Below are positions 14,279 through 23,984 of a stretch of DNA of 64,000 nt, piece by piece (the first letter of the stretch is position 1; every line of letters starts with the position of its first letter). The translations under genes and the position numbers were made by a program. The stretch spans positions 1 through 64,000 of the forward strand of contig JBBIND010000005.1 of the NCBI GenBank assembly GCA_037444075.1, read 5' to 3'. This DNA is from JBBIND01 sp037444075. GTDB taxonomy: Bacteria; Acidobacteriota; Terriglobia; Bryobacterales; Bryobacteraceae. The notes under the pieces were generated by a model. That model was not told the DNA's origin, made no database searches, and was given only the letters and a program-made list of their open reading frames with translations.

Positions 14279-16387
14279 TCACGATTGGCGGCGCATGACA
14301 ACCGCATCTTCAGCCGGATCACTGTAGTACTGCGGCCTGCGGCCCACTTGCTTGAACCCCAGACTTTTGTAAAGGGCTTGCGCCGCGGCATTGGACGCGC
14401 GCACTTCCAGGAACACCTCGCCACGCCAACCGGAGAGAGCCTCGCGGACCAGCGCCGAGCCCACGCCACGGCGGCGAAAAGCGGGATCCACGGCGACGTT
14501 CAGAATCTCCCTGTGGCCCGGTGCAGTCGTACGGCTAGCCAGGAAGCCAGCCGGGCGCCCTTCCACCAGGGCGAGAAGGCAGTGCTGAGCCAGGTACTCT
14601 TGCGGCTTCCAGCGGGCGGATTCGGGGGAGATGGACTGTATACGGATGATCTCCGGCAAATCCTCCTCACCGGCTGCGCGGATGCCGATACCGGCGCCCG
14701 TGAGTTCGCGCCACAGCGCGCGTTGCAGGGAACCTAATTTGTCCCAGCCGAAATGCTGTACGGCTAACGACCTGGCTTGATGCGCCAGGCTCGCCCGGAG
14801 CGCGGAGTCCTCGATGAGACGCGCCACGCCCTCGGCGAATTCGGCGTCCCCGTCCGCGACCCAGACGCTGATGCCGTGCTCGAGCCCCAGACCGGCGCAC
14901 CCCGAGGAAGTGGACACGACGGCACGCTCCATGGCCATGGCCTCCAACACCTTGAGATTCGTGCCGGCTGAGACCAGCGTGGGGACGAGCACGAGATTTG
15001 TTTCGGCATAAAGGGGCCGCACGTCCGCAACGAACTCGAGCAGGCGCACGCGTTCCGCAGCCGGCAGACCGGGAGTCCCCATGTAGGCGCTCCAGTAAAG
15101 GGCCGGCTCCGGACCCGCCACCACAGTGAGTTCCGCCTTCGGGAAGCGCTTCGACAGCCGCGGCCATACTCGCTCCAGCAGGAAACGGAACGCCACCATG
15201 TTCGGGAAATGGCGGAAGGAGCCGACAAACAACAACCTTTGCGCGTCCGGCTCCGGTTCCGGAGTGAAGCGCGACAGGTCGACGCCGTTTGGAACGGGTC
15301 GGGCATGGGAGACGCCCAGTAAAGCGGCGTCCTTTTCCGACATGGTCACGACGCGGGCGTAGCGCCGCACTGCACGGCTCTCAAAGCGCTTCCAGCGCCA
15401 CCAATCCCACCAGGCGGAGACGGACGGAGTCTTCTCGCGAATCTGCCGGTAAAGATCGAAGGTAACGTCGTGTTCGACGAGCACATCCCCGCCGTACTCG
15501 GCCAGTTGGGTGTACTCAGTTTGCAGCGCTGCGATGCCCTCCTGCCCGCGGCACTCCGCCAGCAATCGCCGCATGGTGGCCGAGCGGTACTCGCCTACCT
15601 CGGGAGGGGCCAGCGTCGCCCAGCGCGGTTCGCGGTAACGCGGCTTTCGCACGAGCACGGCCCGGGCACAAAAGTTCAGGACGGGGCCAGGATCAGGCGG
15701 CCGGTCGTTTTCGGCAAACGCGAAGAGATAGATGTCAAACTCGATCGACGCTTCGCGCAGCAGATGGAAGATGCGGACCGCGCCTCCGTGCTGAAAAGGG
15801 TACGGGAAATAGGGGCTGAGCACGGCCACTTTGCGGCGATGCGGCGCGGCGGCGCGTCCCTCAAAGACCCAGTGGCCGGTATACTCCACGGTGCGGTCAC
15901 GCCGCCAAGGACATAGCCAGCGTGGGCGCAGATAGATGCGATCCAACGGTATGCCACGGAAGAACAGAAGCGACGCGATGGCTGTGCGGATCTGGAGATG
16001 ATGCCGCTCACCGCGGCGGTTGTAAGCCAGGATCTTGAGTGGAGCCAGCAGGAAGGCCGCACGCCGCAGGGGGCGATGCTCTTCCCCGCCCTCGAACATC
16101 ACTGCTGCCATGCCGATGCGGTAGGGCCTGAAGCGCCGGCGTAGCTGCCAGTAGAGCGACCACGTGCCGCCCGGCATCAGCGTCACCTTCTCCGTGCCTG
16201 GCGCCGCTTCCGTATCCGGGCCACCCACGACAAAATGGCGGTGGCCGGGGATCAGGCTACGCATCTCGGCCGCCATGGCTCTAATCTGCTCCGGCGGCCC
16301 CGTGGCAAAGCTGATCACGACAGCGTCCGGGTCCTTGCCAAGCAGCTTGAACAGGACCGCGCGCAAACGCGCCTTCATGCCGCTCAT
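14279..16387 (-). CDS. Glycosyltransferase family 4-like protein fused to a RimI-like GNAT acetyltransferase
   Basis: 702 residues from ATG 16387, which overlaps the MFS stop (ATGA). About 1-185 is an N-terminal region of unknown function. About 190-545 is a GT-B glycosyltransferase with SPYFPYPFQHGGAVRIFHLL, VPNGVDLSRF, LLFVGSFRHFPN and the donor-site segment TNLKVLEAMAMERAVV. About 555-702 is a GNAT domain with NVAVDPAFRRRGVGSALV (acetyl-CoA loop) and SNAAAQALYKSLGF, closest in pattern to RimI, which acetylates the N-terminus of ribosomal protein S18. No stop, linker repeat or frame change separates the halves. Could be a surface-sugar enzyme whose acetyl domain works on sugar, or a fused rimI. 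Confidence 0.85.
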   Translation of the reverse strand: MSGMKARLRAVLFKLLGKDPDAVVISFATGPPEQIRAMAAEMRSLIPGHRHFVVGGPDTEAAPGTEKVTLMPGGTWSLYWQLRRRFRPYRIGMAAVMFEGGEEHRPLRRAAFLLAPLKILAYNRRGERHHLQIRTAIASLLFFRGIPLDRIYLRPRWLCPWRRDRTVEYTGHWVFEGRAAAPHRRKVAVLSPYFPYPFQHGGAVRIFHLLREASIEFDIYLFAFAENDRPPDPGPVLNFCARAVLVRKPRYREPRWATLAPPEVGEYRSATMRRLLAECRGQEGIAALQTEYTQLAEYGGDVLVEHDVTFDLYRQIREKTPSVSAWWDWWRWKRFESRAVRRYARVVTMSEKDAALLGVSHARPVPNGVDLSRFTPEPEPDAQRLLFVGSFRHFPNMVAFRFLLERVWPRLSKRFPKAELTVVAGPEPALYWSAYMGTPGLPAAERVRLLEFVADVRPLYAETNLVLVPTLVSAGTNLKVLEAMAMERAVVSTSSGCAGLGLEHGISVWVADGDAEFAEGVARLIEDSALRASLAHQARSLAVQHFGWDKLGSLQRALWRELTGAGIGIRAAGEEDLPEIIRIQSISPESARWKPQEYLAQHCLLALVEGRPAGFLASRTTAPGHREILNVAVDPAFRRRGVGSALVREALSGWRGEVFLEVRASNAAAQALYKSLGFKQVGRRPQYYSDPAEDAVVMRRQS

Positions 16388-17577
16388 GACCTCTTCCCCG
16401 TGGTGCTGAGAATGGCTGCCGCCACCAGTGGCAGCCCCGCCAGAAGCAGGCAAACCGGCTCGAAACCATGCCTGTCAATCAACGCGCCGACGGCCGGCGA
16501 GATGACCGTCTGCATCAAGCCGTAGGCGGCTGTGAGCGAGGAAACGCCAAACGCTGCCCGGGCAGGGCCGTAGATATCCAATGGAAGGGCATACAGGTTC
16601 ACGCTGAACGCCACTGTCCAGAAGAAGCTCCAGGCGATCACGGCGGTGCCGAGGGTGGCTGAAGACAGCAAAGGCGCGGCGGCGGTAGCCAACAGCGCGG
16701 TGGCGCCCAGCCAGCAAACCAGACGCCGGGCTCGCTGCAATTCCGTGCCCGCGCGGTGCAGCCGCATGGAGAGCCAGCCGCCGGCGAGACCGCCCGCTGC
16801 TGCAAAGACCGGGGGTATCCAAGCGAAGTGGCGGTTGGCGAGCGATTGCTCCAGGCCATGCACTTCCACCAGAAACACCGTGGTCCAGTTGGACCACAGA
16901 CTATAGATGGTCATGGTGAGCACATTGGCCGCCATGAGCGTCCACAGCCTGCGGTCCCTGAGCATGTCCGCCACACTGGGAGCTTTGGTTTCCGCGGTTA
17001 TCTCCGCCGGAGGCACCCGGCTTGTCACCCAGACCCAGAGCGGAATCCACAGGAAGCCCACCCCGCCCGTGAAGAAGAACACGGACCGCCAGCCATAGAG
17101 CGGAGCCAGCCAGGCAGCCACCAACGGCGCGCCTACCAAGCCCACGCTGATGCCTATCTGGTTCAGGGCCGAACCGAGCGCCCTCTCCCCCGGACGCAGA
17201 TAGAGCGCCCATGCTTTACCCGAGGCAGGGATGTTGGCGGACTGTGTTACGCCCAGCGCGGCGCGGCAACCCATCAACGTTACGAATCGCCCTGCCAGCC
17301 CGGTCGCCATGCCGGCGGCTGACCAGCACCCCACGGCCAGGCTCGCTCCCCGCAGCAGGCCGATCCTGTCTATCAGCAGTCCCATGAGCGGCGCGCTCAT
17401 GGCGTAGGTGACCGAGAAGACGGCCAACAGGTAGCCGTAGTCCTGGTTGGACAAACCGAATTCGACGCGAACCTCGGGGGCCATGGCCGCAAGAATCTGC
17501 CGGTCCAGGAAGCCGAGCGCGGTCGAGAGGGTGAACACGCACATCGCGGCCCAGCGGAGCGGAAAGCGTCGCAGCAT
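16384..17577 (-). CDS. Major facilitator superfamily transporter
   Basis: 397 residues, about 12 transmembrane segments. The start FTLSTALGFLDRQILAAMAPEV resembles the anion:cation symporter (hexuronate/glucarate) branch, and the loop 2-3 motif reads GLLIDRIGLLRGAS. Substrate unknown, probably an organic anion. Overlaps the TPR gene upstream by one base (TGATG) and the glycosyltransferase downstream by four. Confidence 0.88.
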   Translation of the reverse strand: MLRRFPLRWAAMCVFTLSTALGFLDRQILAAMAPEVRVEFGLSNQDYGYLLAVFSVTYAMSAPLMGLLIDRIGLLRGASLAVGCWSAAGMATGLAGRFVTLMGCRAALGVTQSANIPASGKAWALYLRPGERALGSALNQIGISVGLVGAPLVAAWLAPLYGWRSVFFFTGGVGFLWIPLWVWVTSRVPPAEITAETKAPSVADMLRDRRLWTLMAANVLTMTIYSLWSNWTTVFLVEVHGLEQSLANRHFAWIPPVFAAAGGLAGGWLSMRLHRAGTELQRARRLVCWLGATALLATAAAPLLSSATLGTAVIAWSFFWTVAFSVNLYALPLDIYGPARAAFGVSSLTAAYGLMQTVISPAVGALIDRHGFEPVCLLLAGLPLVAAAILSTTGKRS

Positions 17578-19208
17578 CAGCGGAATTCGATCAGCGTCGC
17601 CTCACCCGCGACGTTCGCCTTGGGATCCTGGCCAGGAACGTATTCCGCGCGGATTCTCCGCGGCGGTTTCTGGGGGCCACAGCCCAGCGTGGTATCGCCG
17701 CCGCCCATGAGCGCCACCCGGGACGGTTCCGGGATTCTCAGCCGCACCGTTGGGCCGTCGTCGGTCTTGATGACAAGGCTGACTTGCCCGCGAAGGCAAT
17801 CCACGCGCTCAAGCAAACCTGAGGCTGTGCGCTTGGGCCGAGGGTCGTCCCACCACTCGACGACCTGGCCTCCGCCCTCGCGCGGGGGCAGGCTTTTTGC
17901 GGCGCGCTCTTCGGCCGCGCGGATGTTGGACAGGGTTTTCTGGCGCAACTCCTCCAGTTTCCTCGCCTCCTCGTCCGCCTGGCGGCGCCGTTCGGCTTCT
18001 TCCAGTTCGGCGCGGCGGCGAATAGCATTCCGGCGTTCCGCGTGGAGCCGCTCCTTTTCGGCGTCATCCGTGGCCGCCTGCTCCGCCGCTTGCCAGGCCT
18101 GAGCCTCGCACGCGGTATCGGCCGCCAGGCCGCACGCCTCGGCCAGCGCCCGCCACAGCGCCGGGCTGCGCGGGTAGCGTTCGGCGGCTTGCCGCAACAG
18201 CGGAATCTTAACGGCAGGCTGCGATTCCAGTTCCGCCATTTTGAAGAGGGGTTCGTGCCAGCGCGGATTCAACCGGGCCGCCTCTGTAAGGGCCGCGCGC
18301 GCGGCTTCCCTGTCCTTCAATCCGCTGGCGTGCTCGTAGTGGCAGCGAGCGCTGGCGCTGCCCGCCTGTATGGCCTCGGCGTAGCGCGTCAGTCCTTCCA
18401 GGGCCTGAGGTTGATTGGGATAGCTCCCCAGTACAGCCTGATACGCCGCCTGAGCGGCCTCACCTTGCAGCAGGTCAGCCCGCAGGAGCGCCGCCTGAAC
18501 GGGCGTGACTTCCTCGGGGCGGAAATCGCGGTCAGGGTTGAGCGGCCTGCCGGAAACGGGTATCGAAGCCTGGGGCGCCGAGGCCAGGTACTTGTCCACT
18601 TCGCGTTCCAACTGCTCGCGGCCGAACTGAAATGCATTGCGCGCAGCCATCTCCCAGCCCGCTCCCTGTTGGAGGTTCACGAAAAAGACGCGCGAGCGGC
18701 CAGCGTACTCAGGTGTCGCCGCCAGCAGGTGGGCTCGGGCCCAGTCGCGACTGCGGCCGGCAGCGGCGGGCAGGCCGAAAAACGCCCGCGGCCCCTCGGC
18801 GCGGAAAGCGGAAAACAGCAATGCCAGGCCTCGGTCAATCTCAGGGGGCATGCGCCGGGTGTTGTCTTCGAGCAGCGTGCGGACACAGTCGCTGAGCGGC
18901 AGCTCGCCGCGCGTGGTTACGCCCGCGACCCAGGCGTCACGCGCCTGGCGCAGCCCACCGGTCACGTAGGGACGATGCTGACGCGAATCCGAGAAAACCA
19001 CGAGGCGGATGGGCCACACGGAGCGGGCTTCGCCGATGGACAAGCGAGTCTCCAGGACGTGGCGCATCTGCTCCAGCGTATTGAGAGCGGCCCGTGCGGC
19101 GCGCTCCTCGCCCGGCGTATACACCTCAAACGGGCCCGAACGGTAGAGCGTCCAGTCCTCCGCCCGCGCGGCCAGGACCAGAAACAGGAATGGGATCAGC
19201 CTCAGCAC
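17577..19208 (-). CDS. Exported TPR-like protein of unknown function
   Basis: 543 residues. A short signal peptide (LRLIPFLFLVLAARA, cleavage near residue 16) precedes a domain of about 200 residues and then helical repeats of TPR type at about 245-400 (PNQPQALEGLTRYAEAIQAG, ARAALTEAARLNPRWHEPLF). A charged coiled coil rich in Glu/Arg spans about 400-440, and the last 90 residues are beta-rich with two Cys. Likely periplasmic or outer-membrane-associated scaffold; no enzyme motif seen. One-base overlap with the MFS gene. Confidence 0.8.
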   Translation of the reverse strand: MLRLIPFLFLVLAARAEDWTLYRSGPFEVYTPGEERAARAALNTLEQMRHVLETRLSIGEARSVWPIRLVVFSDSRQHRPYVTGGLRQARDAWVAGVTTRGELPLSDCVRTLLEDNTRRMPPEIDRGLALLFSAFRAEGPRAFFGLPAAAGRSRDWARAHLLAATPEYAGRSRVFFVNLQQGAGWEMAARNAFQFGREQLEREVDKYLASAPQASIPVSGRPLNPDRDFRPEEVTPVQAALLRADLLQGEAAQAAYQAVLGSYPNQPQALEGLTRYAEAIQAGSASARCHYEHASGLKDREAARAALTEAARLNPRWHEPLFKMAELESQPAVKIPLLRQAAERYPRSPALWRALAEACGLAADTACEAQAWQAAEQAATDDAEKERLHAERRNAIRRRAELEEAERRRQADEEARKLEELRQKTLSNIRAAEERAAKSLPPREGGGQVVEWWDDPRPKRTASGLLERVDCLRGQVSLVIKTDDGPTVRLRIPEPSRVALMGGGDTTLGCGPQKPPRRIRAEYVPGQDPKANVAGEATLIEFR

Positions 19209-19280
19209 GCCTGCCTCGTATCATAACCGGAGGGAAGGCAGATGAGCCGCAACCGGCAAGACGCAGCTCGGTGGATTCCG

Positions 19281-20315
19281 CTAGTTGGAGCCCTTCTCGG
19301 TCCTGCGGGCGACGGACAAAGCGAAGTAGTTGACTACACGAGCCTCGTTGCGCGCGGCTTCATAGTAGGCTGCGCGGAGCAACTGGTCCTTCCGGTTGAG
19401 CAGAGTCTCCCGGATGGTCTGCTGAACCCTGGGATCACTCAGTTCCCGCTGTCCGGCAGGCTCGCGCGAGATGACCTTCAGGATACGGTAGCCCTCGGGC
19501 GTGCGAATGACCGGGGAGATTTGGCCGGGTTGCAACTGTATGACCATCTTGCGCAGTTCCACGTGAACTTGCTCCAGCGCTGACTCGGGGAAGAAGCCAA
19601 GATCTCCGCCGTTCGGCGCCGTGTTGGGATCTTCCGACAGGTTCTGCGCCACCATGGCGAAATCTTCGCCCTGCTTCAGGCGCGCTTCAATGGCCTGAAT
19701 CTTCTTCTTTGCCTGGTCCTCGTTCTGGGCCTTGTCTCCACGCAAGTTGCGCACGTCCGGATCAGGCGTGGGAGTAACCAGCACTTGCGCCAGGTGCACC
19801 TGCGGCTCTACCAGGTTGAAACTCGCCTTGTTGTTCTCAAAGAAGTCCGTGACGTCCTTGTCCGTGATGGCGATGTGCGAGGTGATCTCCTTGTTGAACA
19901 GCTTCTGGATGCTGAGGTCGCGACGCAATTGGGCTTTGAGGTCCTCCACGCTCATGTTGCGCGCATCCAACTGGCGCTGGAATTCCTCCTGGGTATAGGG
20001 GGACTTCAACTCGTTGAACTTGGCCTCGACGTCGGCGTCGGTGGCCATCAGTCCCAGCTTTTCGGCGCGCTGCAACATGATCTCGTTGTCCACCAGGCTG
20101 CGCAGCACCTCGAGCTTCTGGATGGCGATCTGGTCCTGGCTGGGTTCGTCACCCGTCGAGGTGAATTGCATGCGGTACTGCTTGTCTAGTTGGTCGAACG
20201 TAATCGTGCGGCCGTTGACGGTAGCCGCCACGTTGGCGGGCGGTGACCGTTTGCAGGCCAGCACCAGAATCACGCAAAGCAGCATGGTCAGCAACAGCAG
20301 TGCGCGGCGTCCCAT
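19281..20315 (-). CDS. PpiC/SurA-type peptidyl-prolyl isomerase lipoprotein
   Basis: 344 residues from ATG 20315, just after GGGAGG. The signal LLLLTMLLCVILVLACKR is a lipobox with lipidated Cys at about residue 21. A SurA-like N-terminal helical chaperone region (about 40-160) leads to a parvulin domain (about 170-290) with HLAQVLVTP, GGDLGFFPES and ISPVIRTPEGYRILKV. Acts on proteins crossing the periplasm. A longer frame to 20447 has no ribosome site and an implausible start. Confidence 0.92.
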   Translation of the reverse strand: MGRRALLLLTMLLCVILVLACKRSPPANVAATVNGRTITFDQLDKQYRMQFTSTGDEPSQDQIAIQKLEVLRSLVDNEIMLQRAEKLGLMATDADVEAKFNELKSPYTQEEFQRQLDARNMSVEDLKAQLRRDLSIQKLFNKEITSHIAITDKDVTDFFENNKASFNLVEPQVHLAQVLVTPTPDPDVRNLRGDKAQNEDQAKKKIQAIEARLKQGEDFAMVAQNLSEDPNTAPNGGDLGFFPESALEQVHVELRKMVIQLQPGQISPVIRTPEGYRILKVISREPAGQRELSDPRVQQTIRETLLNRKDQLLRAAYYEAARNEARVVNYFALSVARRTEKGSN

Positions 20316-20377
20316 GATATTTCCTCCCAAAGATCTCTCTTTCCCTCCGGCGCCTCTCCGCGGCGCGCAAGCGGGCA

Positions 20378-22159
20378 TCAGCCCTTTTTCAAGGCGATGT
20401 GCAATTCCTGCAGTTGCCTCGGTGGAACCACCGAAGGCGCGTCGCACATGAGGTCCGTCCCGCGAGCCGTCTTCGGAAACGGGATGACGTCCCGGATGGA
20501 GGTTTCCCCAGCCAGAATCATAACAAGGCGGTCCAGTCCCAGTGCGATGCCGCCGTGCGGCGGAGCGCCGTACTCCAGGGCGTCCAACAGGAAGCCGAAA
20601 CGGCGCCTGGCCTCGTCCTGGCCGAAGCCCAGCGCTTCAAATACCTTCGACTGCACATCGCGCCGGTGAATACGGATGCTGCCCGAGCCCAGCTCCACGC
20701 CATTCAGCACCAGGTCATAACTCTTGGCGCGGCAGGCGGCGGGATTCGACGTGAGCAGGTCCAGATCCTGGTCCCGAACGGACGTAAACGGGTGATGCGC
20801 GGCATTCCACCGGTTTTCCTCGTCGTCCCACTCGAACATGGGGAAGTCCGTCACCCAGAGAAAGTGGAAGACGCGAGGGTCCAACAGCTTGTGGCGGTCG
20901 GCGTATTTCTGGCCGGCAAACAGGCGCAATTGCCCGCACGCCTGGTAGACCGTTTCGGCGGGTCTGTGTCCTTTGGGCTCACCGGGCCAGCCGGCCAACA
21001 GGAGCAGGTCCTCTTCCCCGGCTCCGCAGCGCTCCCGCACGGCTGCTATGGCTTCGGCAGAATCCCGCTCCAGACGCTTCGGGTCATCATAGACGCGCAG
21101 ACCGCGCTCGGCGCCGAACGCCTTCAGATCATCACGTTCCTTGCGGCTCAGAGCGCCGGTCTTGGGTATGTGGATGGCCACCAGAGGAAGGCCCTCGGTG
21201 GTCATCCCGGCGCCCGGGAACAGATCTTCGACGCTGTGGAACGGCGGCAGCCGCAGGTCCGGCTTGTCGATGCCGTAGGAACGCATCGCCTGGTCATACG
21301 TCATTCGCGGGAAGGGCGCCTTCACCTGGAATCCGGCGACCTCGCAAACGCGCTCCACCAGCGGTTCGATGGCTTCGAAGATGCTCTCCTGCTGCGGAAA
21401 TGACATCTCCAGATCCACTTGAGTGAATTCCGGCTGGCGGTCCGCGCGCAAATCCTCGTCGCGGAAGCAGCGCACAATCTGGAAGTACTTCTCAAAGCCG
21501 CTCACCATCAGGAGTTGCTTGAAAAGCTGCGGCGACTGCGGCAAGGCATAGAAATGCCCCGGCTGGACGCGGCACGGAACGAGATAGTCACGCGCGCCCT
21601 CCGGTGTCGACCGCGTCATGAAGGGCGTCTCAATTTCCAGGAAACCCTGCGAACACAGCTGCTCGCGGATAGCGAACGACATTTTGGAACGCAGAATCAC
21701 GTTGCGCTGCATGCGCGGACGGCGCAAGTCGACGTAGCGGTACTTGAGGCGCACTTCTTCCGCCACGTCCACCTCGTCCTCCAGGGGAAAAGGCGGGTTG
21801 CGGGCATCGTTCAGGATCCAAACGCGGTCCGCTACCAGTTCCACTTCGCCGGTGGGGATGTTGGGATTGACCGTTTCCGCGGAGCGGCGCTCGACGACGC
21901 CTTCCACGGCGACGACGTATTCCGCCCGCAACAGTTCAGCTTTCTGATGGACAGAGGTATCCAGGTCCGCGCGGAAAACGAGCTGGGTGACGCCTTCCCT
22001 GTCACGCAGGTGGATAAAGACCACGCCGCCCAGGTCACGGCGGCGGTGCACCCAACCCATAATAAGGGCACGCTTTCCGGCGTCCTCGCCGCGCAACTGC
22101 CCGCAGGAGTGCGTGCGCCGCATGTCTCCAAGAAAATCCAATGGAACTGTGGTCTGCAT
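20378..22159 (-). CDS. aspS: Aspartate-tRNA ligase
   Basis: 593 residues, the bacterial length. N-terminal OB anticodon-binding domain (GWVHRRRDLGGVVFIHLRDR), class II catalytic core with motif 2 CFRDEDLRADRQPEFTQ and motif 3 GIALGLDRLVM, and the bacterial GAD insertion between them. Charges tRNA with aspartate. The residue after RRRD is Leu, as in discriminating enzymes. Start is ATG 22159, two bases past the hisS stop; ATG 22123 is an alternative used by many homologues (RRTHSCGQL), but its GGAG is only two bases away. Confidence 0.95.
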   Translation of the reverse strand: MQTTVPLDFLGDMRRTHSCGQLRGEDAGKRALIMGWVHRRRDLGGVVFIHLRDREGVTQLVFRADLDTSVHQKAELLRAEYVVAVEGVVERRSAETVNPNIPTGEVELVADRVWILNDARNPPFPLEDEVDVAEEVRLKYRYVDLRRPRMQRNVILRSKMSFAIREQLCSQGFLEIETPFMTRSTPEGARDYLVPCRVQPGHFYALPQSPQLFKQLLMVSGFEKYFQIVRCFRDEDLRADRQPEFTQVDLEMSFPQQESIFEAIEPLVERVCEVAGFQVKAPFPRMTYDQAMRSYGIDKPDLRLPPFHSVEDLFPGAGMTTEGLPLVAIHIPKTGALSRKERDDLKAFGAERGLRVYDDPKRLERDSAEAIAAVRERCGAGEEDLLLLAGWPGEPKGHRPAETVYQACGQLRLFAGQKYADRHKLLDPRVFHFLWVTDFPMFEWDDEENRWNAAHHPFTSVRDQDLDLLTSNPAACRAKSYDLVLNGVELGSGSIRIHRRDVQSKVFEALGFGQDEARRRFGFLLDALEYGAPPHGGIALGLDRLVMILAGETSIRDVIPFPKTARGTDLMCDAPSVVPPRQLQELHIALKKG

Positions 22160-22161
22160 GT

Positions 22162-23415
22162 CTACCGATTCGTCAGCAGCCTCGAGGCGAGTTCTTGCTC
22201 AGTCAAGCGCTCCTGCTCGCCCGTGCTCATGTTCTTCAGAGTGAATCTGCCGGAGGCGATCTCATCGTCGCCTACCAGAAGAGTGTATCTTGCGCCCAGC
22301 CGGTTGGCTGTATCCAATGCCTTTTTCAGCTTGCTCTCCAAGCCCAACTCAATGCAAGCGCCCAGGGCGCGCAGAACGCCCGCGAGCCGGGCAGCCGCAC
22401 CCGCCGCTTTACCGCCCACCGGGGCTACGTAGACGTCCAGCGCAGCCAATTTCTTCTCCGGGAAGAGCTCTTCCAGGATCATCACCAGCCGGTCTTGACC
22501 GATGGAGAAACCAATGCCGGGGAGGCTGACTTTGGAGCCGAGTTGTTCAGCCAATCCGTCATAGCGTCCCCCGCCCAGCACGGAGTTCTGCGACCCGAGA
22601 GCGCCGTGCACCACTTCGAAGGTCGTGCGCGTGTAGTAATCCAAACCCCGCACCATACGCGGCCAGACCTGAAACGGGATATTGCGATCGTTGAGTTGCT
22701 GCTGAACAGCCTCGAAATGAGCCGAACAACCGGCGCAGAGGTGCAGCAGGATGGAGGGCAGGCTGTCGATGATGGGCTGGTCTTCGGGCACCTTGCAGTC
22801 CAGCACGCGCAAGGCGTTGGTTTGCGCCCGGCGACGGCAGTCCGGGCACATGCTGGCGGCGCGCTCGCCGATCTGCTCCCGCAATCCCGCCACGTACGCG
22901 GGCCGGCACTCGGGGCAACCCACCGAGTTGATCAGCAGGGTGGAGCCCGTCAGTTCGAGGCGCCGCAAGATCTCCATCACCAGCTCGATGACTTCGGCAT
23001 CGACGAGGGGCGATTCGGAGCCCACACACTCAGCCCCGATCTGGTAGAACTGCCGGTACCGGCCTTTCTGCGGCCTCTCGCGCCGGAACATCGGCCCGAT
23101 GTAATAGAGCTTGATCAGCCCCGGCTGCTGGTCCAGGCGGTGCTCGATGCAGGCTCGGATGACGGAAGCAGTCGCCTCCGGACGCAGCGTCAAAGAAGAG
23201 CCGTCCCGGTCTTCGAACGTGTACATCTCCTTGCTGACGATGTCCGTTTCTTCGCCCACTCCGCGGGCAAACAGGATGGTCTCCTCAAAGAGCGGCGTGC
23301 GTATCTCGCCGTAGTTGTAGACTCGAAAGACTTCACGCGCAACATCCTCGACGTGGTTCCAGACGGCGCTGGAAGGCGGCAGGATGTCGCGTGTGCCTCT
23401 GACAGCGCGGATCAA
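22162..23415 (-). CDS. hisS: Histidine-tRNA ligase, TTG start
   Basis: 417 residues. Motifs RGTRDILPP, motif 2 FRRERPQKGRYRQFYQIG, the HisA loop VRGLDYYTRTTFEV and motif 3 GIGFSIGQDRLVM, then an anticodon-binding domain. Paired Cys (CPEC, CPDC, CAGC) occur in the insertion, as in many bacterial forms. TTG at 23415 is chosen because it overlaps the stop of the carbonic anhydrase gene (TTGA), follows AGGGAAGAG, and sits four codons before RGTRD; longer frames run into the neighbour's coding sequence. Confidence 0.93.
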   Translation of the reverse strand: MIRAVRGTRDILPPSSAVWNHVEDVAREVFRVYNYGEIRTPLFEETILFARGVGEETDIVSKEMYTFEDRDGSSLTLRPEATASVIRACIEHRLDQQPGLIKLYYIGPMFRRERPQKGRYRQFYQIGAECVGSESPLVDAEVIELVMEILRRLELTGSTLLINSVGCPECRPAYVAGLREQIGERAASMCPDCRRRAQTNALRVLDCKVPEDQPIIDSLPSILLHLCAGCSAHFEAVQQQLNDRNIPFQVWPRMVRGLDYYTRTTFEVVHGALGSQNSVLGGGRYDGLAEQLGSKVSLPGIGFSIGQDRLVMILEELFPEKKLAALDVYVAPVGGKAAGAAARLAGVLRALGACIELGLESKLKKALDTANRLGARYTLLVGDDEIASGRFTLKNMSTGEQERLTEQELASRLLTNR

Positions 23416-23927
23416 GCGTTCTCTTCCCTGTATTGTTGACAATAGCGGATGTAATTCCGGACGGTGCGGCGGCAGCGCTCGCGCTCTTCCGAACTCACCT
23501 CGCGTTCGCGTTTTGCCGGGACTCCCAGCACCAGGCTCCCTGGAGGGATTTCTGTTCCTTCGGTCACCAGCGCCCCGGCGGCCACAATGGAGCCGCGCCC
23601 TATGCGCGCTCCGTTCAGCACCATGGCGCCGATGCCGATCAGGCAATCATCCTCGACCTCACAGCCGTGCAAGACCGCAGTGTGCCCCACCGTCACGCGG
23701 TCGCCCACGATCACCGGCCATTTGTCCAACTCGCCATGGAGGACGGCGCCATCCTGCACGCTGCTTTCCTGGCCAATCCTGATGGAATTGACGTCGCCGC
23801 GCAGCGTGGCGTGGCACCAGACGCTCGAGCGCTCACCGATAGTTACGTCTCCTATCAACTGCGCACTGTCGTCGATGTAAGCTGAGCCGGCAACCTGGGG
23901 CAAGGTGCCGCGAAAGGCGCGAATCAT
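23412..23927 (-). CDS. Gamma-carbonic anhydrase-like hexapeptide-repeat protein
   Basis: 171 residues of left-handed beta helix repeats (IGDVTIGERSSVW, IGIGAMVLNGARIGRGS). His at about residues 64, 82 and 87 (VLHGEL, GHTAVLHGC) match the three zinc ligands of the Cam/YrdA family. Members hydrate carbon dioxide or are inactive trimeric relatives; activity is not certain here. First gene of a minus-strand run leading into hisS and aspS, diverging from the S9 peptidase across 64 bases. Confidence 0.9.
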   Translation of the reverse strand: MIRAFRGTLPQVAGSAYIDDSAQLIGDVTIGERSSVWCHATLRGDVNSIRIGQESSVQDGAVLHGELDKWPVIVGDRVTVGHTAVLHGCEVEDDCLIGIGAMVLNGARIGRGSIVAAGALVTEGTEIPPGSLVLGVPAKREREVSSEERERCRRTVRNYIRYCQQYREENA

Positions 23928-23978
23928 GGGTGTGCGTCGAAGAACTCATGCTAACACACCCCCGCTGCCGCCCGGCGA

Positions 23979-23984
23979 TACAAT
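23979..23984 (+). promoter_or_regulatory. Candidate -10 box of the S9 peptidase gene
   Basis: TACAAT ends seven bases before the ATG at 23992 and no ribosome site is present, which fits a leaderless transcript. No convincing -35 hexamer is visible. Confidence 0.4.

Noticed and set aside
20399..22432. Long plus-strand open frames (334 and 337 codons) opposite aspS
   Set aside because: aspS on the minus strand has full motif support; the plus-strand translations are Arg/Gln/His-rich with no domain, as expected from high GC.
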